Shown here: positions 47,701 through 58,332 of the stretch, piece by piece
Layout: every line of letters begins with the position of its first letter
Numbering within the stretch: the first letter of the stretch is position 1
Source: Eretmocerus hayati
Lineage: Eukaryota > Arthropoda > Insecta > Hymenoptera > Aphelinidae
Assembly: GCA_029851415.1 (NCBI GenBank)
Contig: CM056741.1
Span: forward strand, 70,484,282 to 70,548,281
Length of the DNA: 64,000 bases
Direction: 5' to 3'
The notes under the pieces: model-generated
Seen by the model: the letters and a program-made list of their open reading frames with translations, nothing else
Database searches by the model: none
What the model was told of the DNA's origin: nothing
Translations under genes and position numbers: made by a program

Positions 47701-49356
47701 TTCGGAGTGCAATATGTACATGGTCCATGGCTAGTCGGGTACTCCGGCCGATGGTGTACATTATACATCACGTGGCCTACGCGCAACGCGAACGATGATG
47801 AGAGCCGTCGACGGACAGGAGGGATTAATTGAGTACACACATCTCATCGAGTCACGACGCCCTCGCAAACGAATCGGGATACTCGGGGCGAACCAACATA
47901 TTATGACTATAGTGGCTCGCGAGAACCCCGAATCCCCGAGGACTGCGTGCATGCGTTCAGGGCTAGAGGCAAAAACACTCCCGACCAGTCGAGCTTCTTC
48001 ATTTTTTTTGCAGCACTCGGCCGAAGTGAGCTGAACAAGGCGGAGCAAAATGACGCCATTCTACGTCACCAACTGCGGCTTTTAACAGAAACTTCATCTT
48101 TAACGATCTCTTAACGGAGCCGGCTCCGAACAATAATCGCGCAGTTGGAGCTCGCGGTTATGGTACTCGTGATCTTCATCGCCCGGTTTCTCTGTCTTGC
48201 AGCTTGTCTAGGCACGGTCTAGGTTTTCATTCGATCTGACTTCTTTTGAACGAGCCATCTTGGAAAGTACCGCACAAATTACAGAGTGGCCATCGACGCC
48301 TTGATCCGAACTGTTCCAAGATGAAGCCGAGAACGATACACTCCGAGTGGTCGCCCGCACTCGAATAGCGCGCCATTCAATTGCTAGAGCGCATCCCCGT
48401 ACCTATACCTCGTGAACTGTGAATCGCAGTTACTCCATCTACGGCTCGACGCTATCTCGAAGCACATGATTCGATCGATATACAGTTCTATACGCAAGAG
48501 AGGGTCGCGCACTTGCACTTACGATGCGCAAACTCTGGATAATAGTCAACCTGGCCCATTCAACGGCTCGAGGTCGATCCGACCCCATCCGCAGCGGTGA
48601 TCGCGACTGAAGTGGAGAGCAGCAGCACTGAGAAGGGCTGCAAGAGCATCGGGTTGCTCTGCTCGCTCGGATAGGATTGTCTAGATCTGTGAGTGGGCCG
48701 ACAATGCCGAATACCCTCCCATTGAGATGCCAGAGTGGTTCCGTACGAGTCGAGCTCTAAATGCACGTAGACGCTCCGAATTCAACTTGAGCGCCCTCGA
48801 ATTTGACCTCTCCAGTCGAATTATCTTCAGATCCGTACCCTGCCTTCCACATACATTGCGGTGAGCGATAATGAGCCAAAATCAATGACGAGTTCCCTGC
48901 TAGTTACGTGTTTGGACCAAGGCAGTTGACTATAAAGCCCTTCCGAGAGTCACAGGAGTTGTGAATGAATGGGTCGTTGAAAGCGACACTATCCGACGAA
49001 GCCACCTCAATCACGATGTTTTCGTACGATAATCTATTATAAAGCAGTGGATTCCCAACAGTTCCAAATTCTTTGTTTGAAGTTTTCAAGCATGAAATCA
49101 ATATTTCAGATAGAAATTGACAATGCTCAATGTAGTGACCTTCCCTCGTAGCTTGTAGGAGTTTGATCCATGGATGAATTGAATAAGTTCATTGATATGT
49201 CATTGATCTTCAGCTAGTTGGCCGTACATGGGTGGTAAAAGGGTGCGTGGCTGGATGGATGGATGGATTGTTGATGATGGGGTTGTGAATGTGAATGCGG
49301 CTGAAGATGTGGGTGCGGAGCGGGAGGGGGATGTCGATGTGAAGTACCGCATTAAC
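41773..49356. other. Gene-free stretch of 7.6 kb
   Basis: No gene is supported. Notable items are a 13-base C run (42986-42998), CpG-rich islands at 44260-44680 and 47160-48400, a 168-codon frame at 42787-43293 that reads through the C run, and a 122-codon frame at 46126-46494 (Leu/Ile/Arg-rich, no domain). A GGAT run lies at about 49251-49268. Confidence 0.35.
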
Positions 49357-49466
49357 ACGGTCTACTTCTGTGTAGTTATGTTTAATTCGGTCTAACTCGA
49401 TCTAATTTGGTCTAGTTTGATCTATAATTAGGTCTAGTTCTATCTAGTTCGGTCTAGTTTGATCCA
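49357..49466 (+). repeat. 10-bp tandem repeat, GGTCTAGTTY
   Basis: About ten units of GGTCTAGTTT/GATCTAATTT follow one another in register from the first GGTCTA (49359) to GATCCAATA, with substitutions and one 2-bp insertion. It is a degenerate minisatellite. The function is unknown. Confidence 0.75.
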
Positions 49467-49515
49467 ATATAGTTTGGTGTGAATAGGACTAGTTCATCAA
49501 AAAATCTCTTAAAAC

Positions 49516-49718
49516 ATTCATAGTCGTTGGTAAGCCGAGGTTTAGTGTTAATTCACGAATTAGGCGCTGTAGTTGGCGCGGACAAAAAACGAGTTCGAGT
49601 CGCTGTTGTTCTTGAAATAATGCGAAGTCGATGCAGACTCCATTTTCTGGCTCTACCGACTCAAGCGGCCAACCTGCGGATCGCTTCTTTGCTCCTTAGG
49701 TTACCAACGACTATGAAT
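49516..49718. mobile_element. 203-bp unit with perfect 18-bp inverted ends
   Basis: ATTCATAGTCGTTGGTAA at 49516-49533 returns perfectly inverted at 49701-49718. The interior is GC-richer than its surroundings, with a 72-codon frame that lacks any domain. No target duplication is visible. It is MITE-like. Confidence 0.6.
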
Positions 49719-49769
49719 ACCAGTGTTGATAGTTCGAGACTTTGATATATCCGATTCAGCCGTCTCGAA

Positions 49770-49799
49770 GATTTAGATCAATTAATCTAAATCTTCTAA
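49770..49799. repeat. 30-bp hairpin with 12-bp perfect stem
   Basis: GAAGATTTAGAT and its exact inverse ATCTAAATCTTC are separated by CAATTA. There is no T-run of the kind that would suggest a Pol III terminator. Confidence 0.75.
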
Positions 49800-52716
49800 A
49801 AGAACATATCAAGTAGCAGGGATAGTTCAAAATAATATCATCTTCACAAACTCCTCAAGAAGATTCTCTTTGACACCTTGAAGTGATCATCAATCATTAT
49901 TTTATAGCCATGACTATCGAACCACGAAAGGATTTCAGGGGCCTATGGCCTATCAAGAATACTTACAAGCCGAAGGAGCGGTAGCAGTGCGGCAATAATG
50001 CTAGTTTTACATATGATGTGACTGCATGATACCGGAACAAATTATTGATGGAATCCCCAATGTATCGAATTTGACGAGGCGGAATTGGCAATGAAAAACT
50101 GCCTAGAATTATCGTAGGGGATTAAATATGTAAATGGTCAAAGGTGCAGCCGTGGTAAGTTAGTTTTATGGACAGAAATAGCTGCTTGAGGATGAATCGA
50201 AATGAAATAAAATGGCCATCAATTATTTAGAAGCGACTGGGAATAAATTCTTCTTAAAAATGAGCTCCAATCTACTGGGTAGATAATTCCATCAGGGAGA
50301 AAGATGAGTATACTCTCGATAATTTGAACTCAATTTACAATTCTGATCGAACCTGGACTTGATCATTATCTGAAAATAGAGTCAATTTAAAAGTCACTTA
50401 CTGGTATTATTGATTTGCAGGTACATGCACCAGATACTGAATCCAGCAAGTTTTATATCGATTGGTTTCGAACTGATTTGAAACGTGCATTGAGTGATTA
50501 TTCCTTCTTTACAGCTTGATCAAACATTTTGTAAGACAATTGATCGTTATTCTTCTCAAATATTCAGAGGAAGGAAATGATGTATCGCCCTGTCCAATAC
50601 TCGAGATTCATCTGATCGTGATAGCGGGCAAGAAATATTGCGCAGGGTCACGTGCGCAAAATATTTCAGTAGCTAATACGGGCGTCCATACAGATACATG
50701 AGCGAGACTACACTTTCAAGGCTTCACTTCACTTTGGCAAGTGCACAAGTGAACCAATCAAGGTTTAAGGCTTGGTGGCACTAATACTGAATATATACAC
50801 CTACCCATATATGCAGAGTGTGGTTTTCTGGGATCGAGGTATTTGATTGCCCTGTAAATTTCAAGCAAGCTGCAGCCACACGATGTGTACACTCAACCTC
50901 TGGTCGGGCAAAATCCGCAGGCGCTTGCGTAAGTAATAAGCGCACGCTCGAGGCTGCGTGGGGGTCGAGAATCACCCCAGAGCTGGGGGTATATGTGGGC
51001 TAGACAAACAGAGCGACGACGACGGTGGCCCTTGTAAATTGGCCAAACCCCGGACTCGGTTTAATTTCGGCAGCCCTGCGTCAGCGTATAAAACCCTGGC
51101 GCCAGCGATACAAGTTCGTCGCAGTAGTACACGGCACACGCTGTCGGGCATCAGCTTGCGATCCGACCAGGACTAACTGGGGGAGGGGGATGGGGGGGGG
51201 GGGATTTACGCAATGCACCGCTCAAAGTATATGTACACCATCATGGGCGTGCGCCCATCGGGACAACCCGTGCTCGTCCGCGCGTTTGTTTAGAGCCGCA
51301 TTTAGCGTGGGATGCTCGGCCCCACGGTTATCTGTCTACATCCATACATCCTACGGCGCGCAGCTCGGGCACTTTGGAGAGGCCGATACCGCGCTTGCAC
51401 GCACTTTTGTTCGTAGTCGGAGGGGCGTATGATGGTGTACATGGCACGAGCCCCCCTGGTGTATACCCCGGATCGCAATTTAATTTAGCCCGTGTCCTGA
51501 TGCTTTCAACCCCGAGCGTTGTGGATCTCTAGCGCGCTATGCGCAAAAATATTTGAAACGTGCGCGCCCGGAACAACAATACTCAAACTTATAAGAGCTG
51601 AAATCGTTGGAAGTTGGTAGAGAGAGTAATTTGTACAGAGCGTTGTGTACATCGACCCTCGGACGATGAGAATTAGCGACTCCTAATTTTATCTCTAGCT
51701 CTCCTCCTCTCTCGTGCCTCTGAATTGGGTCAGCAAGTGTTCGGTGCGCTGAATAGATAATGTGAACCCTTTCATCCCATCTGACTGTCGGGAAGAGATA
51801 ATTCTCTGCCGTATGGTGAGCTCTTGGATGAGTTGCTGCATCGACACCTCGCATATCATCTCTGATCACCACCAACACTATAAGTATGATGCTAGAGTCA
51901 TGTTATGGGACTTCAAACATTACTTGCTATGATATTGAATATTTTTTCATCATGAATTTCCTGTGATAATCAAAAGACAAATTGTCCCCCTTGACAGAAA
52001 TGGGTATGATTCTGGTATATTTTCTTAAAAAATACCATGACTTTCAATGCTCAATGACAAGCCCTAATAAAATAAAAACTTGAATACTCGTGTAGCCCTT
52101 TCCATCTTGCAGATAGGAAACAACGCTATAGTGGATCTTTCTGAACTATTGATAAGCGACCCCTTACGAAACGTTACTGTCATTTTCATCCAATTCGAAG
52201 ATTTCATGATCGAGAATGACTTGAGGGAAACTTCCACATCATTTATTGGGGAACATTAACTACTGTAATTTCTAATATCGTGGGTCCAAATTCCACTCGA
52301 AATGGAAAATTAGAGATGGAGTTGACTGATCAGATGGGAAAATGCATTGGAACAAACAACATTTGCAATATAAAACTGATCAAGGAAGGAGTCAGTGTAT
52401 TTTGCTAACGATGAAAAGAGTAAACTGGACAAAAGTATACAAGAGAAAAAGGACCACAGTATTCATAAAAATTGAATCAATTAGTTGTCAATCAGTAAAT
52501 CTAAAAATGAAGGAGTTCCAAAATTTTCTCGTCACCGTGTAGCTGAATCTTGCTTTTTATGACTCAAACAACTCATTTCTCGAACAGACTATTTCGGCAT
52601 AGGAAACTCCAGCAAGAACTTGTTGGATTCTTTCGGTACCAAAATAATTTTTGGAGGAACGGAACCGTCAATCTGCGTGAGACGTCATTGATTAACAATC
52701 AATATTCGAATGCAAA
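49800..52716. other. Gene-free stretch with a GC-rich island
   Basis: The island 50930-51550 holds overlapping frames (135 codons plus strand at 51025-51432) and a 12-base G run (51192-51203). No gene or repeat is supported. Confidence 0.35.
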
Positions 52717-53375
52717 CATCACGCTAAAAACAGTTTGGTTAAACTAGCAATTTTTTCTGCTCGACTACCGATTTTCTGCTGCTGTTTCCAGACAGCGAAA
52801 ATAATTTGCTGTCGTAACTAGACCTCAACTCACTGGGACCCAGCAAAACATGTCATTGTTATTGAATTTGATTTGGAGAATATGAGGCGAAGGATATCTT
52901 ATGGATGACCACATGCAATTGTATTTCAATAGTGACGTATCACCGTTGGAAAAAAATGAGTAAACTCACCTTCTAAATCCCCAATTGATTGCGGAGAGTG
53001 GGTAATGCGGGTGTAAACATTGACACGAGGTTATATTTATTTTGGTTGCAAATTAGCCGCATCAACTAAACATGAAGCTCGCCCAGCACGCAACTTGTGC
53101 TGTTTTACCCATTTCGAGTCGCTGAGACACCAAAATTTTTTGCAGCGCAGATGGCGTAGCTGTTTTTGCAATATAATTTGCTAGCTGAACTCAAAAATGT
53201 TTCTAGATTTGCAGAATGTCTTCTAGCGAAATCTGTTTGCTGATTTATCGAGGCAAACTGTGCCTGATTTGGCAGCAGAAATAGCAAGACCAGATAAAAA
53301 TATTGTTAGATAAGCGAGGATCCTTACAGCAAATTCTGTTTTGCTGTCGGAGCTCGATCTTTTTTTAGCGTGATG
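52717..53375. mobile_element. 659-bp element with CATCACGCTAAAAA ends
   Basis: CATCACGCTAAAAA at 52717-52730 returns perfectly inverted at 53362-53375. Inside, the word ATTTGCTG/CAGCAAAT and relatives (TTTTGCTGTC, TTTCTGCTG) recur in both orientations near both ends, resembling subterminal motif repeats. No transposase frame and no clear target duplication are visible. Confidence 0.65.
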
Positions 53376-53832
53376 GTACAGAAATCTGACAAGTTATTCC
53401 CACAACCATTCACCGTAAGTTCAGACCTCCGGGTACAGAAGATGGGAACTTGAGAGTTAGAAGTTGTATAGACTCGATGAAGGTGCATCCATCAAATCAT
53501 TTGGTCGTTTTCCCGACTTCGACGATTGTTATGGTGTACGAGGATCACTTTGTCCAATCATATCTACTGCTCAACATCGTCATCCAGCAAGACTCCGAGA
53601 CTCCGCGCTTCTGCGTGACTAATGATGGCGCTCATGCAGCTCGTCCGAGATCGAGGAATCAGGATGAGTCTATTGTACGAGATCAGCGAGAGGGCGAGAG
53701 CAGCCGTGCACGTACGATCGTGTTGGGGATAACGAGCTGCACTTATCGTATACATTTTTGCTCTTGCTGAATCATCGCAAGCTCGACGCTGTCGCGAAAA
53801 GGGCGAGCGTCATCGTGGCGCACAGCTTCGTC
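53376..53832. other. Gene-free stretch
   Basis: A 106-codon frame (53450-53770) has no recognisable domain. Nothing else was seen. Confidence 0.35.
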
Positions 53833-53835
53833 TAA

Positions 53836-54099
53836 GGGTGATGACGGACAACCCGCTACGACATGAATCTCACGACACGACGCGACGCGACACCGCCCGC
53901 CACGGCACTAAATCTATTCCTGCAAACTCAACCATCGATGGATTTGACTCATTTTCATAAATCATGACTGGTAATGTGGAAAATAAATCAAATCCATCGA
54001 TGGTCAGGTTTACAAGAATGGATTGGGTGCCGTGTCGGGCGGTGTTGCGTCGCGTCGTGTCGTGAGATTCATGTCGTAGCGGGTTGTCTGTCATCACCC
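53836..54099. mobile_element. 264-bp PIF/Harbinger-like MITE with TAA duplication
   Basis: The ends are GGGTGATGACGGACAACCCG and, inverted, GGGTGATGACAGACAACCCG. The arms remain paired for roughly 120 bp with few differences, including CTACGACATGAATCTCACG and a repeated GACGC tract. TAA flanks both sides (53833-53835, 54100-54102). Termini and duplication match the PIF/Harbinger pattern, like the unrelated-sequence MITE at 24227. It has no coding capacity. Confidence 0.9.
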
Positions 54100-54102
54100 T
54101 AA

Positions 54103-55543
54103 TAGGGTGAATTTGTCCGAGGCATTGTGCATTCTCGCTGTCGAGCAGAGCCCTGACTACGGTTCGCGCACTTCGCTCGCGTTTGCACTCTTTTCCTCTT
54201 CCCCATCTGCCCGGACGCCTTTTTCCCTGTTCTGCGCGCAGCTGTCACTCAAACCCAAGAGTGTCATTCACTTCGTTACGCTCGTTATTCCACTCGAGCG
54301 TCTTGCTTGTACACACAGGCTCTCTGCTTCCTGCTTCTACGCGACAATTCGCACTCTGTACTTGAAATTTCTCCTTTTTTTTAGCTTTTCGCAGCTCGCT
54401 CGCGAGAGTACCTACGGGCTCTTCAGCAGCACCGCCCTCCCGTCGTCATCGTCATCGCTTGGCATTCACACCTCGTACAGCGTTGATCTCTTTTTTATCC
54501 TCGTTGCTCACTGATGGTAGCAGTGTTGTCGCGGTGAATCGGTGCGAGTATAAGCGAGCGAGCGTCGGACTTGAATCGCGCATTTCCTTGCGTAACTACA
54601 TCCAGGTATCTCGGTCAGTAGTAAGGGTAAGGGTATGGGTGTACGAGTGCACAACGGCATGGCGCCCGCACGGCTTCGAGCCTGTTTGTTGGCGTGCTTA
54701 TCCGGCCTACCTATGTATCTACACGTCGCTCGTGTTTGCTCGCCGTGTTGTAGGTTAGAGGCTGCTTGCAGGTACGCATGCCGGCCTCGTTCGTCACATC
54801 CCCTGCGCAACTCGAGATCTCATTCATCCCGTGCTCGTATACAGCCCGTCTCACCCTCGAATCCTATACACTCGCTGGCAAAGTGCAGCCGCGGGCTAGT
54901 AGCAACGCAGCCTTGGCGAGCGTCGATGTTGATTTTTTTTCCGTTTGCAAACATTGTTCGCGGGGGGTCGTTTTCATTGGGATTAGCTTCATCCTCTCCC
55001 GTTGTATTGTGAGAGGGTTTGGCAGTTGTCATCCAGTTGTTGGTTTAGGAAGATGATTAGTCTCGTAAGAAACTCCCGCACGGGAACATTTTCCATGGTA
55101 ATATAATTCCAACACGATGAGAAATCAAGGATTGATAGGGATTAACTGTGATTAGTCCATTACCTACTATTATTCCGTGGAAAACATCACCAAAATCGGC
55201 GTTCAGTTGCGATTAGAGCTTCTTTAAATATAAATATAGCTCTAGGAGATCATGATAAGATCTTTTCAACGAAATCAATCGAATGGGAGTTTGAGGATTT
55301 TTAATTAACGAAATGAAGCGCACAACCTCACTCGTTTAGTTGCAACCTGCGTCAAAAAGCCGAAAGTAACAGTAATACTTTACAAATTTTCTGAACGTCA
55401 ATGCGGTGGTGCAATTTATAGCGAGATGGTTCAACAGCAAAGTACGCGATTTGTTATAAAAAGCAAAGAAGTCTGATCAGCAAATAGTACATTTCCATAC
55501 AAGGGTGTGAAAATAGGTTTTACATGCGTGTATCGAATATTAT
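54103..55543. other. GC- and pyrimidine-rich gene-free stretch
   Basis: From 54110 to 55060 the plus strand is strongly C/T-rich with CpG islands and frames up to 135 codons on both strands. Several acceptor-like tracts (for example before TTTTTCGCAG near 54390) occur without clear exons. A promoter or untranslated region is possible but not shown. Confidence 0.35.
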
Positions 55544-55615
55544 TTTTTGACAAACTGTGAGAGAAAGCGGAAAGTCAGTGCGACAAAGTGACTTTCTCGC
55601 ACAGTGTGTCAAAAA
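55544..55615. repeat. 72-bp hairpin, pre-miRNA-sized
   Basis: TTTTTGACAAACTGTGAGAG followed by AAAG pairs with CTTTCTCGCACAGTGTGTCAAAAA, a 24-bp stem with about three mismatches, across a 24-base loop. The stem contains the same CTCGCACA/TGTGMGAGAA word seen around the inverted arms at 21-25 kb. It may be a miRNA-like hairpin or a fragment of that repeat. No known mature miRNA was recognised in it. Confidence 0.6.
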
Positions 55616-56000
55616 GATACATTTTTAAATCCATTACCTGCCACACCCAGATAAGCCACACCGACGGTCAGAATCATCATCGTCTTCAGCATTATTATTG
55701 CTAATAAAATTGTCGTCAACTTCACGCACAGCTGGTTACTCCCAAGACCACGGCTCCCCCGTAACGAGCTTGCGAAAGCATCAAGTCTGGCCTATAATGT
55801 GTCCGCATCACTCACACATACACTGGCAAAATTGCGTGTGACCGGGGCATCGAAATTCGCAAATCGGCCGCAGACGCCGACACAGCAGCACGTTTGCGAA
55901 TAATCCCGCGCTGGGGCATTCAAATAATCGCAGAACCTTGCGAGACCTTTCCCTCGCCCGACGACGGAATGACCTCGTAAACAGCTCGAGCTTGCGCCTA

Positions 56001-56816
56001 CTACTCGCGCCAAGGAATTTCGCATTTGCAGTCGACGAGCCCCTCAGAAATTTTGCAAGCTCGCGCGAATTCGCCATCAAGACGGTAGAGATATCTGCCA
56101 GCCTTATCGTCGAGCCACGCCACTAGCTTATACCCGAAGTCATTCTCGGATTCGACTCGAGCGAGGGCTGCCTCTTTCTCGATGAGCAGACGCAGGGTTT
56201 CGTCTTTCCGGTCCACGTTATCGGCCCTCGTCTCTATACAGCAAGAGCGAGGCATAACTAGAATTTTCTCGTGAATTATGGTGGCTCCAAGGTGCTCAAG
56301 GGCTCTGATCTTGGGGATGTTGAAAATGTTGTCCTCCAATGGCGATGCGTTTCCCCAAGTTTTGAAGAGTAGAGGCAAGTTTGCAAATTCAACGTGCGTA
56401 TAATAATCACGCGATAATACTCGCAGGCGTTGCCAGAGCCGGCAACACCTCGCGGAGTCGGTGTGAATGAGCCGGGCTTTTGCAATTCCACCAGGGGCTT
56501 TGCCGAATTTCCATGGGAGATCGCAGCTTGCAAACTCTCGCGAAGAGAAAGAATACACTTGTTGGCACCGGCATTCTAGTTGCAACTTTCTTGCGCTCGG
56601 GAGCACTGGTATAATGGCCGAGTGTAATCCGCTCGCGAGCGAGTGTTGTACTTGCCGTGTGGCCGGGGCAACTTGAGTGCGCGCAAGGGTTGGGGCGACG
56701 ATCTGCACCTGCGAAGAGCGAGTAAACGAAATTATTTCACGGGCTCTCTGATGTTCGCTCAAGAGTGCGTGTCTGCACAAAAGCATGCGTGAACCCTTTG
56801 TTCGAGCGTCGAGCAT
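56001..56816 (-). CDS. Uncharacterised open frame, 271 codons (doubtful gene)
   Basis: This is the longest open frame in the window. The first half is Arg/Ser/Gln-rich and low in structure. Residues from about 165 on have a more protein-like mix of charged and hydrophobic residues, but I see no domain, signal peptide or membrane segment and no family resemblance. It lies in a CpG-rich island (55720-56880), where stops are less frequent, and overlapping frames of 90 and 77 codons lie at its 3' end. There is no clear promoter or polyadenylation signal. It could be a real lineage-specific gene, a single exon, or chance; I think chance is somewhat more likely. Confidence 0.18.
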   Translation of the reverse strand: MLDARTKGSRMLLCRHALLSEHQRAREIISFTRSSQVQIVAPTLARTQVAPATRQVQHSLASGLHSAIIPVLPSARKLQLECRCQQVYSFSSREFASCDLPWKFGKAPGGIAKARLIHTDSARCCRLWQRLRVLSRDYYTHVEFANLPLLFKTWGNASPLEDNIFNIPKIRALEHLGATIIHEKILVMPRSCCIETRADNVDRKDETLRLLIEKEAALARVESENDFGYKLVAWLDDKAGRYLYRLDGEFARACKISEGLVDCKCEIPWRE

Positions 56817-58332
56817 CTTGAGTACATGACCACAGCCACTTCAGCGTCACGCGAGCTAATATGGCGCATAAGACTCTTGAACGTACTTCTTATGAAATGC
56901 ATGTAATAAAAATATGTGCAGGGAGTCTCGCAATTCAATAGCTTTTTTGGGAGATGGCACCCATTTTCTCAAATATCTTCGGTCTATTATCTCGCAAACA
57001 GTATATGCACCACTTAGTCTAACTTGTTTTTCAAAACTCAGCGATAATAACCTAAATGAATGAAACCAAACTTATCAGGTGCTGTTTTTCAATGGAACTG
57101 ATTATTCGTCACATTCGGTGTTCATTCCCCATACAATCTGCTGAATGATAACATCTGGAAAAATATGTTCCTTTATTTATCATTAGCCATGTATTTAGAA
57201 ATTTACAAGAGACTCAAAAGTGCTTGTTTGACATTAAAAAAAAAGGATCCTCTTACACATGTGGGGATGATAGAATGTTGAGAGTGATTACCTCACTGAA
57301 CAAAAAGCACTATTGACATGGTGAAGGGGATTGAGATTACTCTGCAAGAAAGTTCATTGGAATATTTACCACCCTAAACAAAGATCAGACTCAATGTGGA
57401 ACAATGTCCAACATCATATTTCGAAACGAAGTGTCGAAACTTAGCTAAACAAGTCTCCTCGTAACTTGTTAACGTTGAAATAATTGTCTCAAGCATTTGG
57501 AACGTAGGCAGCTGCCACGGCTTGCGAAAGACAATCATCGTCTAATTAGAGAGGGGAATTTAATTAATTACGGTAGCGCGCTATGTGTACCTTGTCCTTT
57601 CAAATGAGACTGTCATCCTCTGCATATAATATTTCGCTCTTAAAAACATCAACCTGAAGTTGCTTGAGTCACTAAGAGTTTCCTTGACTCACAAATTCAT
57701 ATAATCAAGATTAACGGGAAAATTTCCATTCTGCCTTTGAGTACGTTTATCTGGGCAGATTCAAATCTAGAGGATTGGCATAAGTTTCAAACAATTTGAA
57801 AAGATTCAACCAAAAAACTCCGGAACTGAGAGAATCGAGGGCAATAGATAGGTATTCACAGCATGATTTTCTCGATTGATACGTTACTTATACTCGCAAA
57901 AAATTCCTTGTGATTCGTCCACTCGCGCCATGAAAATCGAAGTGGACAAAGAACATCTTTCACCTTTGAAACATGTTCACAAGGCCTCCATTAATTACAA
58001 AACAGGATGCATTCCGTTAACAAGATAATTACTCAAGCAAACTAGTCACTAATCATTGAAATAATACGTGAAATAGCAAGTTAAAATATATAGATAATCA
58101 TAGTTTTGATACGCTCCTGACCCACTACAAGGATGCACCACCAAAGCCATCAATTGAAAGAATCAGCAAAAAACGTCGAAGACGCTTGTCAAATCAATTT
58201 TTTGTGACTACAAAGCATTCCTGACTTGTGGAAGAAAATCTGGTCATGGATTCGGCTTCTACTTCAAAGAATATACGAATACATCATGTTTCCCCAAATG
58301 AACTATTCCGGACCCGAAATTTCATTCTTACT
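56817..58332. other. Gene-free stretch
   Basis: AT-rich, with only short frames and no repeat recognised. Confidence 0.45.

Noticed and set aside
57230..57246. Poly(A) run as a second SINE tail
   Set aside because: No duplication of flanking bases and no SINE body upstream.
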